Source of the DNA: Candidatus Tepidiaquacellales bacterium OLB4/UTCHB1 | Lineage (GTDB): Bacteria > Bacteroidota > Ignavibacteria > Tepidaquicellales > Tepidaquicellaceae | Assembly: GCA_002050165.1 (NCBI GenBank) | Contig: MWSW01000008.1 | Span: 21,934 to 85,933, forward strand | DNA length: 64,000 nt | Reading direction: 5' to 3' | Part shown: positions 56,329 through 64,000 of the stretch, one piece after another | Numbering within the stretch: position 1 is the first letter of the stretch | Layout of the letters: each line of letters begins with the position of its first letter | Notes under the pieces: generated by a model | The model's database searches: none | Told to the model about the DNA's origin: nothing | The model's input: the letters and a program-made list of their open reading frames with translations, nothing else | Translations under genes and position numbers: made by a program

Positions 56329-58563
56329 ATGATGTTACTGCCTGCAAAATCTTACTCTCAAATTGACAACTATGTTTTTAGTGCCGCTCCTCATCTTTAC
56401 TGCGGAGATGTTACCGTAAGCGGTGCAATGTGTAGCCAGTTTCCTTTCTTTCCACTTCAAAATGATACGTTACGAGCCTTGGTAGTATTTGTGAATTATC
56501 CTGACGGAGATTATGAAACTCCGAATGGCTCAGTATTACAACAGTTTTGGCCAGCTTCATCTTATTTGCAAAAACCGACATGGGCAGATTCGGTCATTTG
56601 TCCGACCACAACTAACGTCTGGCATCCTTCTTTAACTGGGTTGTTCAGGGATATGAGCGGCGGAAAGTTCTGGTTAATAGGTGATGTCTATCCTGACTTG
56701 GTAGTTTTAGATAACGAAATTAGTTACTATGCATATCCTACCAGAAATTTGGGATATGTAACAAAAGAGGTTCTTGAAAAAATTGATGAACATGTTGACT
56801 GGTCGTTATACGACAGGTTAGACCCCTGCGATTACAATCAAAACAGTAACAAAAATGAACCTGACGGTGTAGTTGATTTTATTTTTATTGTTTTTAGATT
56901 CGCAAATGCTCATATAGTAGATGGGCAGAGTTACACCGGTATTGCGTGTCTTGGCGGACTGTCTAGAAGTTTTGCCGGTCAACCTGACTATACAACCAAA
57001 AGCGGGCACAAAATTGACGCACGATTTCCCGGATCAGGCAGCATACAGGAAATGACGGATAGGTGGTCAATAGGTGTAATGACTCACGAATTTATCGAAC
57101 ATTATACGTATGGCTCAGGTCATAGCGGAGTAATGGGTCAATACAATATGAACGGCGGAAATTTCGCTTCAGCGGTTGATAGAGAAAAATACAATTGGAA
57201 CTTTGGCAATAACTATACGCCAACCTCAAACACTACTATTACACTAAGAGACTATGTAACCACTGGTGATTTTATTAAAATACAAAGAACAAGTGATGCA
57301 ATTTATATAGAGAACAGGAGGAGGTATAGTTACTATGCAACCGAGAATTACCGCTCATGGAAATGGGGAGCCGATGATCCCCGTTATCCCCTTCAATCTG
57401 ACTCCGGTTTGGTGATTTACAGAAGAACGGGAACAAGAATTTTTGAAATCCAAAGTGCGAACGGAAAATGGAACTGGCAGCAATGTTTTGTCAGCCCCTA
57501 TCAAAGGCATAAAATAACTTACTACACGCCTTCACACAACATCTGGCATCACGACACGCCTGACAGACTTGGCGGGCTTTCAACGTTTTATCTTAATAAA
57601 AGGGTAATGGATATTTCTTGTAATCCTATTCTTAATCAGTTTAACCCAAATCCTTTTGCTACGATTGATTCAATAACCTATAGAGGAATAGGCGGAGACA
57701 GTAACACTTGTTTTGATGTGGGGTATAACCAAATCTATTCACCGTGGAGCAATCCTGCTTTACCGGTTACCAATCAAAATGACAGTCTGCTTATAGAAAT
57801 TGTGGACAGCGGAGCCAGACCCGGTGAAGTTGTAGTCAATATTTATTTCAACAACCTGCTTGACGCTCCACCCTCAAAACCAACCGACGTACGAGGTGAA
57901 TACCATATTGACACAACGCTTCCTGATGTGGTCTATACAGCGGTTAGCTGGGTTCATAACATTGAGCCGGATATGCTCCGTGCCGGTGATTTAAAACGGT
58001 ATAAAGTGTATCGTGGGATTTCACCTAATATGAACGAGCCAACGAGTTACAGTTGCTTGACTATGGTTGATATACACAAGGATTCCACGCCGTATTATGT
58101 TGATACGATTTTAGCGGCAGGTAGTCATGTAGGAGGAACACCGCCACCTATCCATTATTTAGTCGGATATAAAATAATGGCAGTTGATAACACTGACCAG
58201 GAATCTATTTTATCTGACAGAGGGAAGGTAACAGCAGTATCGCCTAATAGCTGTTCATTGTGCGGAGAGCAAGATAACATCTCAACGGGAAAAGATAACG
58301 TAATAATGGCTATGAACTATCCGAACCCATTCAATCCGTCAACAATGATTAAGTTTAACTTACCTCATGACGGGTTTGTATCATTGAAGGTGTATGATAT
58401 GATTGGCAGAGAAGTGGCTGTATTGGTAAACGAGTTTAGGCAGCGAGGAACGCATGAAATTATTTTTGATACCCATAATTACACATTATCAAGCGGAGTG
58501 TATTTTTATACATTCAAGGTAAATAGACAGACAAAAATTGAAAGGTTGGTACTTCTAAAATGA
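56329..58563 (+). CDS. Secreted M6-like metallopeptidase with T9SS sorting domain (OFF phase)
   Basis: The 744 residues from the internal ATG 56329 lack most of the signal peptide; the true start is probably ATG 56255, out of frame by the CA tract. The core resembles M6-type immune inhibitor/thuringilysin-like proteins (RALVVFVNYPD, PDGVVDFIFIVFRF). It has a zinc motif His253-Glu254-x3-His258 and a further His265, i.e. HExxxH instead of HExxH. A fibronectin-like segment follows, and a sorting domain that begins NYPNPFNPST and ends ERLVLLK. The next gene overlaps its stop by 4 bp, so translation of the two is coupled. The second copy of the module begins at 60193. Confidence 0.75.
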   Translation: MMLLPAKSYSQIDNYVFSAAPHLYCGDVTVSGAMCSQFPFFPLQNDTLRALVVFVNYPDGDYETPNGSVLQQFWPASSYLQKPTWADSVICPTTTNVWHPSLTGLFRDMSGGKFWLIGDVYPDLVVLDNEISYYAYPTRNLGYVTKEVLEKIDEHVDWSLYDRLDPCDYNQNSNKNEPDGVVDFIFIVFRFANAHIVDGQSYTGIACLGGLSRSFAGQPDYTTKSGHKIDARFPGSGSIQEMTDRWSIGVMTHEFIEHYTYGSGHSGVMGQYNMNGGNFASAVDREKYNWNFGNNYTPTSNTTITLRDYVTTGDFIKIQRTSDAIYIENRRRYSYYATENYRSWKWGADDPRYPLQSDSGLVIYRRTGTRIFEIQSANGKWNWQQCFVSPYQRHKITYYTPSHNIWHHDTPDRLGGLSTFYLNKRVMDISCNPILNQFNPNPFATIDSITYRGIGGDSNTCFDVGYNQIYSPWSNPALPVTNQNDSLLIEIVDSGARPGEVVVNIYFNNLLDAPPSKPTDVRGEYHIDTTLPDVVYTAVSWVHNIEPDMLRAGDLKRYKVYRGISPNMNEPTSYSCLTMVDIHKDSTPYYVDTILAAGSHVGGTPPPIHYLVGYKIMAVDNTDQESILSDRGKVTAVSPNSCSLCGEQDNISTGKDNVIMAMNYPNPFNPSTMIKFNLPHDGFVSLKVYDMIGREVAVLVNEFRQRGTHEIIFDTHNYTLSSGVYFYTFKVNRQTKIERLVLLK

Positions 58564-59810
58564 AAACGATTATCATATTACTTTTTTTATTTGTGGAGAC
58601 GGTTTACTCGCAAACCCCGTGGATAGAATCCAATATCGGAACAGCGAAGCTCACCTCCATAAACTTTATCAATGCCCAGACCGGTTTTGCTTTCAGCTGG
58701 TCATCTAATTTGTATAAAACAGCAGACGGCGGTGAAACGTGGCAGGCATACGAAACACCAAGCTGGGCGGCAAGCGGTTATTTTTTAGATGACCAAACAG
58801 GCATATTGATAGGACATTATCCCTTTATGACGAATGATGGTGCTGAAACATGGGAATATGGCGGAGGTATAAATCCGGTTCCCGGTAGTACGTTTGCCAC
58901 AATAATAATGAGAAAGGGATTGATACTTAATAAAGACACAGCGTTTGTCTGCGGAAACGAATTTGGTCAATACGGTTTTCCTCCGCAATTTTATGTAACT
59001 GGAAAAATTTACCGAACTACCAATGCCGGTAAAATGTGGGAATTAGTATATCTTGGTGGAGTTGATTTTACTGATATAAAAATAGATCCGGACAATAAAA
59101 TATATGCTATCCGAACTGGTCTTATAACGTCATCTAATTATGGTGCGAATTGGGACTATATAACAGCCATTGGAACATTTGCTCCTTCAATATCTCAAAT
59201 TTTCGGAGATACAATGTACGTTTCAGGATCTAGTGGTAGAATAGGAAAATCTTTTAATGGCGGATATAACTGGACGCTCTGCCAAACGCAAGCAGGTGAT
59301 ACGCTCAACAATGTCTTTTTTATAGACAACAAAACCGGATGGGTATGCGGAGATAGCGGATATATTCTACACACGAGCAATGCCGGAACGGACTGGGTAA
59401 AGCAAGAGACCGGAACGACAAAGGATATTAAAAGTATTTACTTCATCAATCAGGATACCGGCTTTGCGGTTGGAGACAGTGGATTGTTTTTAAAAACTTA
59501 CACGGGTGGTACTGTCAAGGTGATGAATATTTCTACAGTAGTTCCGGAACAATACATACTTTATCAAAATTATCCTAACCCCTTCAACCCATCAACTGTA
59601 ATTAAATTTTCATTGCCCGAAAACACTCATGTAAATCTAACAGTCTATGATCAGCTAGGCAGAATAGTTGAATCTTTGGTTGACAGTGATTTGACTACAG
59701 GAACATATCAATTTATTTTTAATGCCAACAATTTGTCGAGTGGATTATATTATTATCGTTTGAGCACAGTTAATTACAACCAAGCAAAAAAGATGGTAAT
59801 ATTGAGATAG
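58560..59810 (+). CDS. Secreted YCF48/BNR-repeat protein with T9SS sorting domain
   Basis: This 416-residue protein starts at an ATGA overlap with the peptidase gene. It has a signal peptide (cleavage near YSQ). Repeats such as GFAFSWSSNLYKTADGGETW, GWVCGDSGYILHTSNAGTDW and GFAVGDSGLFLKTYTGG resemble the seven-bladed YCF48/BNR propellers of secreted sialidase-like or assembly proteins. No catalytic residues are seen, so a binding role is likely. The sorting domain (from NYPNPFNPST) is almost identical to that of the paralogue at 62554. Confidence 0.75.
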   Translation: MKTIIILLFLFVETVYSQTPWIESNIGTAKLTSINFINAQTGFAFSWSSNLYKTADGGETWQAYETPSWAASGYFLDDQTGILIGHYPFMTNDGAETWEYGGGINPVPGSTFATIIMRKGLILNKDTAFVCGNEFGQYGFPPQFYVTGKIYRTTNAGKMWELVYLGGVDFTDIKIDPDNKIYAIRTGLITSSNYGANWDYITAIGTFAPSISQIFGDTMYVSGSSGRIGKSFNGGYNWTLCQTQAGDTLNNVFFIDNKTGWVCGDSGYILHTSNAGTDWVKQETGTTKDIKSIYFINQDTGFAVGDSGLFLKTYTGGTVKVMNISTVVPEQYILYQNYPNPFNPSTVIKFSLPENTHVNLTVYDQLGRIVESLVDSDLTTGTYQFIFNANNLSSGLYYYRLSTVNYNQAKKMVILR

Positions 59811-59930
59811 GGATTATTTACTTTATAGATTATCACTCTTGTTCTAAAGTCATTCAAATCTCGATGGTTAATAAATATTTGCTGACATTTAATTGGAGTT
59901 TAAAAAACAAAGAAACAAACTGTATTATTT
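59574..59930 (+). repeat. 357-bp direct repeat, copy 1
   Basis: It begins inside the sorting domain at CCTAACCCCTTC, runs through the stop codon and extends 120 bp into the 3' flank. Its partner is at 63628-63984 (offset 4054 bp). By eye I count seven mismatches. Confidence 0.9.
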
Positions 59931-60192
59931 TACCAACACCATCTTCCCTGAAATTTTATATTCCCCTGATTGCAAAATATAATAATAAATTCCGCTCGAA
60001 AGGTCTGAAGCATCAAACTCATATTCATAACTTCCCGGGTTTATAACCTGATTTGCCAAATCGGAAATTTCCTCCAGTTTTAGGATTAAATTTTATAGTT
60101 GACATTTTCAAATAATAATTATACGCTACTACATATTTTTCAGTTTTGTAATCTTATTCTAGAAATTCAAAACTCAAGAGGTGGATATTAAA
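59811..60192. other. 382-bp spacer with repeat tail and sorting-domain relic
   Basis: The first part is the tail of the direct repeat. Next comes the antisense relic at 59925-60105, then a short AT-rich stretch with AAGAGGTG before ATG 60193. A 60-codon plus-strand ORF in this stretch is an antisense shadow of the relic. Confidence 0.6.
59925..60105 (-). pseudogene. Relic of a T9SS sorting domain on the opposite strand
   Basis: Read on the minus strand the sequence gives STIKFNPK, then after a frame change EISDLANQVINPGSYEYEF and DASDLSSGIYYYILQSGEY, ending KISGKMVLVK and TAA (59927-59925). This is the end of a type A sorting domain whose middle is deleted. The rest of its gene is gone. It touches the end of the 357-bp repeat. 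Confidence 0.8.
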
Positions 60193-62477
60193 ATGTTTTC
60201 TCTTTACCTACCTTATCATCTCAAATTTTTAATTCATGTAATACTCATTAACATTTTATTAGTATTCTTTGCTTTTTCCAACATTACAAAGGCGCAATGG
60301 ACAGAATCCGATTATATAAACGAATTATCAAACAATTTATGCGCAACCGAAGAAAACCCTGAAGCCACCTATCCATACTTTCCAGTAATTGATGAAACTC
60401 TAAAAATTTTAGTTATATTTGCAAAGTTTCCAGATGATACTTGGGACCCGGCTTCATCTTATATTATAACCCAACACTGGCCAGGCAGCAGTTTTGATGA
60501 AAAGCTTACTTGGGCAGATTCGATAATTTGCCCGACAACAACAAACGTCTGGCATCCGTCTCTTACAGGTTTATTCCAGCAAAGCAGTAACGGTAAATTT
60601 TGGTTGATCGGCGATGTATATCCAGATCTTGTCATGATTGATAGTATTGAAAAATATTCACCTTCAAATGGAAGAAATATAGGATATGCAGTGAAAGATG
60701 TTCTTGAACAGATTGACGGAAATATTGACTGGTCTCTTTACGACAAATTTGATCCTTATGATCTGAACAGTAACAATAACCGACGAGAACCTGACGGAAT
60801 TGTTGATGCTTCTTCATAATTTTCAGATTTAATTATAGCGCAACAACTGATCCATCTAGTTACTCAGGTATATCAATGCTTGGGGGTCGTAGCGGAAGTT
60901 TTGCAGGTGAGCAAGAATATAAAACTCACGATGGATATACGATAAAAGCATGCTTTCCGGGTTCAGATGCGATTGTCGAGAGGTTTATCAAAACAGATCT
61001 TGGACCCGCGGCTCATGAGCTTGCTCAACATTATTCTTACGGAGCGGTTCATCATGACGGGCTCGGATGGAACAACATAAATGGAGGTGGAATTGCATCA
61101 GCAGACGACCGTGAAAGACTTGGTTGGAACATTCAATCAGCAAATATTTATACACCAACTTCTAATGCAACAATAACCTTGCGGGACTATATTACCACAG
61201 GTGATTATATTAAGATCAGTAGAAGTGGACACACATTATTTTTAGAAAATAGAGCAAGGGAAAATTTTTACTCGTCCCTTGATTTCAGGGGGTGGAAGTG
61301 GACAAATGATGATCCCACTTTCCCACATCAGGCTGATTCCTCCTTATTTGTTTACAAAAAATTCAGCTCATTTGTTTTCTCAACAGAACATGCAATGGGA
61401 AGGTGGAATTGGGATAAATGCGGTGGAACACATTACAAGGTCAAAAGAACTCCATTCTACAACGAGTTTGTAAGGACATCTCCGTCTGCTATCTCAGGTG
61501 AAAGAGTTATGGACTTAAACAAAAAATTAGTAAAAGATTTAAACTGTAATACCGTTATAAATCAATATACCCAAACTCCCGTGTATAAACTTTCTTATGT
61601 TGGGAAAGATGGTGATTCTAATACTTTTTTTGATATAGGTTACAATCAGGTTTACTCTCCATGGAGTAATCCAAGGGTTACTGTTGCCAATCAAAATGAC
61701 AGTTTTGCAGTTGAAATTATTGGCAAAGATCAGAATGGGGATCTGGAAGTCAAAGTCTATTTCACAAACATAACCGACGTTCATCCATCAAAGCCGTTGC
61801 ATGTAGTCGGTTCAACCGAACCATTGAATCCGATGATTCCAAACGATTTTTACCCGAGAATAGATTGGGAGGCAAACATTGAACCTGACTTGAGCTATTA
61901 TAATGTTTATCGCGGATATGTTTCGGTTCCGGGTCAAGAGCCCTCAAGTTATTCATATATTGGAAGTACGGAAGATAATTATTACGTAGATAATTCTCTC
62001 GTATTATATTACGGACAAGGTGGAAGTGGAATTTGCACATACCAATATCATTGTTATGCTTACAAAGTAACTGCTGTTGATGATAAATCACAAGAGTCGG
62101 TAATGTCGGAAAGAGATACTGTTTGGGGATATACTGATCCCTGCGCCCCTGAAACGATGCCTTACCCGACAACAAACTTAACGGAAGAACCGGAAAGTTT
62201 TTCACTCAGTTAGAATTTTCCTAATCCATTTAACCCCATTACAAATATTAGCTTTGCTATTAAAGAGGAAGGTAATGTTTCACTTAAAATTTTTGATATC
62301 ACAGGTAAAGAAGTAGCAGTTCTTGTTAATGAATTTAAGGCACCCGGGTATTATGGTGTTCAGTTTGATTCCGGTAAATACGGTTTTTCAAGTGGAATTT
62401 ATTACTATGTTTTGACACAAACATCAAACGGTAAATTAATGAACCGTTCCGTAAGGAAAATGCTTTTGTTAAAGTGA
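60193..62477 (+). pseudogene. Second M6-like secreted peptidase, inactivated
   Basis: ATG 60193 (preceded by AAGAGGTG) starts a good signal peptide. The body parallels the first copy (PEATYPYFPVIDETLK, ADSIICPTTTNVWHPSLTGLF, REPDGIVD). The frame breaks at about 60808 and stops at TAA 60817-60819; the homologous frame resumes from TTC 60810 through FRFNYSATT ... SMLGGRSGSFAG to TAG 62211-62213. That TAG stands where a Gln is expected before NFPNPFNP, and the sorting domain continues in the same frame to TGA 62475-62477. The motif His-Glu-x3-His and a downstream His (61014 onwards) match the unusual site of copy 1. Confidence 0.9.
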
Positions 62478-62493
62478 TCTAAAACATTCGCCT

Positions 62494-62531
62494 CAGGTAG
62501 CACTGATGATATTAGTGCTACCTGTTTTTTA
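62494..62531 (+). terminator. Intrinsic terminator
   Basis: A perfect 11-bp stem CAGGTAGCACT / AGTGCTACCTG (62494-62504 and 62514-62524) with a 9-nt loop is followed by six T. It separates the pseudogene from the next gene, so the second module is no longer coupled as the first is. Confidence 0.9.
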
Positions 62532-62553
62532 ACAGTCAAAAAAACATCTTAAC

Positions 62554-63864
62554 ATGAAAAAAGTTATTTTAATAATAATTGCAACATTTGTCCTTTCAAG
62601 TAATGCTAACTCACAATCCGGTTGGCAACTGGTTAATCTGAATACAAATAAGATCCTTTCAAAAATTTATATGTTTGATAACATTGGTTATATATTGACT
62701 GATAGTATTTTGTATAAAACGCTAGATAAAGGTGATAGTTGGTCGATTATTTTTACTGGTCTTCCAAATTTAGACATTTACACAGGTTTTTTTAAAAGTC
62801 CTGATTTAGGTGCATTGCTAAAAACATATCCGTATAGTCCAGTACCTGGTAAACTTACTACAAATGGAGGAAAAACATTTGACGAGATGAATCCACAATT
62901 GCCAGGTATAGGTGGGATTATATCAGTTTTCTCGATTTATCCAATAAATCATAATGTTATAATCGCAGCAGGTGAGGAATTTGATTTTTTTCCTGTATGG
63001 CATGATGGTGTTATATTTAAAAGTACTAATGGTGGTCAAACATGGACATTAGTTTATAGACTTCCATCTAATCCTTCTGGAATAATTGGATTAAAGTTTA
63101 AAGATGAAAACTCAGGGTATGCAATTACTAGTACTGGTTTACATATGACTACAAATGGAGGAGGTCATTGGGCTCCGAAGGCTGGATTTGCATACTCCTT
63201 TAACGGTAAAGTAGTTTGTTTATCAGATTCATTTAATGATACTATTTATGCCGCTGGTAATACTTTATCTGCCGATAGCTATTATTTTCGCTACATTCGT
63301 TCTATTGATGATGGTAATACCTGGTCGCTAATTTATCAGAGCGAGTATACTGCTCGGATAAGAGGAGCATTTTTCCTAAATTCACAAACTGCATGGGTGG
63401 TCGGTGATGCAGGATTGATACTACATACAACCAATGGTGGTGCAGATTGGAATAAACAAATCAGCGGAACGACAGAAACTTTATATGGTGTTAGTTTCAT
63501 TAATTCTGATACTGGCTTCGCAGTTGGTAATAACGGTACTCTACTGAAGACATATACCGGTGGACTTGTAGGGATAAATCAAATTTCACAAAATGTTCCA
63601 ACAGAAATCGGACTTTCTCAAAATTTCCCTAACCCCTTCAACCCATCAACTGTAATTAAATTTTCACTGCCCGAAAACACTCATGTAAATCTAACAGTCT
63701 ATGATCAGCTGGGCAGAATAGTTGAATCTTTGGTTGACAGTGATTTGACTACAGGAACTTATCAATTTATTTTTAATGCCAACAATTTGTCGAGTGGATT
63801 ATATTATTATCGTTTGAGTACAGTTAATTACAACCAAACAAAAAAGATGGTAATATTGAGATAG
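62554..63864 (+). CDS. Secreted YCF48/BNR-repeat protein with T9SS sorting domain, paralogue
   Basis: This 436-residue protein has a signal peptide (cleavage near ANSQ) and YCF48/BNR-like blades (SYRLPSN region, AWVVGDAGLILHTTNGG, GFAVGNNGTLLKTYTGG). It is clearly paralogous to the protein at 58560 but diverged over the first 350 residues, whereas the last 80 residues are nearly identical. The codon use and AT-richness of the diverged part look stronger than in copy 1. Predicted surface-exposed or released; no catalytic site seen. Confidence 0.75.
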   Translation: MKKVILIIIATFVLSSNANSQSGWQLVNLNTNKILSKIYMFDNIGYILTDSILYKTLDKGDSWSIIFTGLPNLDIYTGFFKSPDLGALLKTYPYSPVPGKLTTNGGKTFDEMNPQLPGIGGIISVFSIYPINHNVIIAAGEEFDFFPVWHDGVIFKSTNGGQTWTLVYRLPSNPSGIIGLKFKDENSGYAITSTGLHMTTNGGGHWAPKAGFAYSFNGKVVCLSDSFNDTIYAAGNTLSADSYYFRYIRSIDDGNTWSLIYQSEYTARIRGAFFLNSQTAWVVGDAGLILHTTNGGADWNKQISGTTETLYGVSFINSDTGFAVGNNGTLLKTYTGGLVGINQISQNVPTEIGLSQNFPNPFNPSTVIKFSLPENTHVNLTVYDQLGRIVESLVDSDLTTGTYQFIFNANNLSSGLYYYRLSTVNYNQTKKMVILR

Positions 63865-63984
63865 GGATTATTTACTTTATAGATTAACACTCTTGTTCTA
63901 AAGTCATTCAAACCTCGATGGTTAATAAATATTTGCTGACATTTAATTGGAGTTTAAAAAACAAAGAAACAAACTGTATTATTT
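63628..63984 (+). repeat. 357-bp direct repeat, copy 2
   Basis: It covers the sorting-domain end of the paralogue, its stop codon and 120 bp of 3' flank. After the repeat the sequence diverges (AGTATTACGACACC) and reaches the window edge. Confidence 0.9.
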
Positions 63985-64000
63985 AGTATTACGACACCTG

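Noticed and set aside
59864..60046. Plus-strand 60-codon ORF
   Set aside because: It spans the tail of the direct repeat and the antisense of a sorting-domain relic; no ribosome-binding site or coding character.
62211..62213. Possible recoding or readthrough of TAG to make the full sorting-domain protein
   Set aside because: The same gene carries an upstream frameshift, and no recoding context is visible; simple decay is the better explanation.

Overview
The window looks like a chromosomal stretch from a Bacteroidota-lineage bacterium, most likely Ignavibacteria. Three things point there. Many secreted proteins end in a type IX secretion (T9SS) type A sorting domain opening with an N-[YF]-P-N-P-F-N-P motif. 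A PUR-family (DUF3276) gene and Bacteroidota-type promoters (TTG ... TAnnTTTG) are present. The DNA is AT-rich, apart from a GC-richer hutU. The species cannot be named from the sequence, and no T9SS machinery genes lie in the window.

Layout. 1-11.3 kb: tail of a sugar nucleotidyltransferase, methylmalonyl-CoA epimerase, uvrC, small VOC, ASCH and SRPBCC proteins, two envelope lipoproteins, a TPR-like protein, an SDR and an exported subtilase. 11.5-12.2 kb: a tiny lysine/alanine repeat protein and two terminators. 12.2-19.2 kb: a heterodimeric ABC exporter and a tricorn-like protease. 19.3-29.2 kb: a methyltransferase, an MBL lipoprotein, an outer-membrane protein, M3 and M1 peptidases and a long coiled-coil DUF4175-type protein. 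29.4-37.3 kb: a PUR protein, T9SS cargo proteins, an AI-2E-type permease, tRNA-Gly(CCC) and a Wzi-like barrel. 37.4-44.7 kb: housekeeping genes (thpR, ald, mazG, a Nudix hydrolase, a PBP4-type peptidase, a ClpS-like protein, uvrB). 44.7-50.2 kb: a probable copper-uptake receptor with its lipoprotein, then an MFS transporter with a stand-alone RapZ C-terminal domain.

50.4-53.5 kb is an accessory restriction-modification island. A Dam/DpnM-type adenine methyltransferase is followed by a clear DpnI homologue (an endonuclease that cuts methylated GATC), a frameshifted dpnD homologue, an unknown small gene and a DpnA-type methyltransferase. This mixes the two pneumococcal cassettes that normally exclude each other. 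The apparent resolution is that the methyltransferases are damaged: the Dam-type gene has lost its native C-terminus to what looks like a Bacteroidota interspersed repeat, and the DpnA-type gene has no convincing start.

56.2-64.0 kb holds two diverged copies of a two-gene secreted module (an M6-like metallopeptidase followed by a YCF48/BNR-repeat protein, both with T9SS sorting domains). The first peptidase gene begins in a (CA)8 tract that puts its start codon and signal peptide out of frame with the body, so it looks like a phase-variable gene caught in the OFF state. The second peptidase copy is a pseudogene with one frameshift and a stop codon just before its sorting domain. The sorting domains and 3' flanks of the two YCF48-like genes are about 98% identical over 357 bp while the rest of the proteins differ, which suggests recombination of the sorting-domain cassette. 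An antisense sorting-domain relic lies between the copies.
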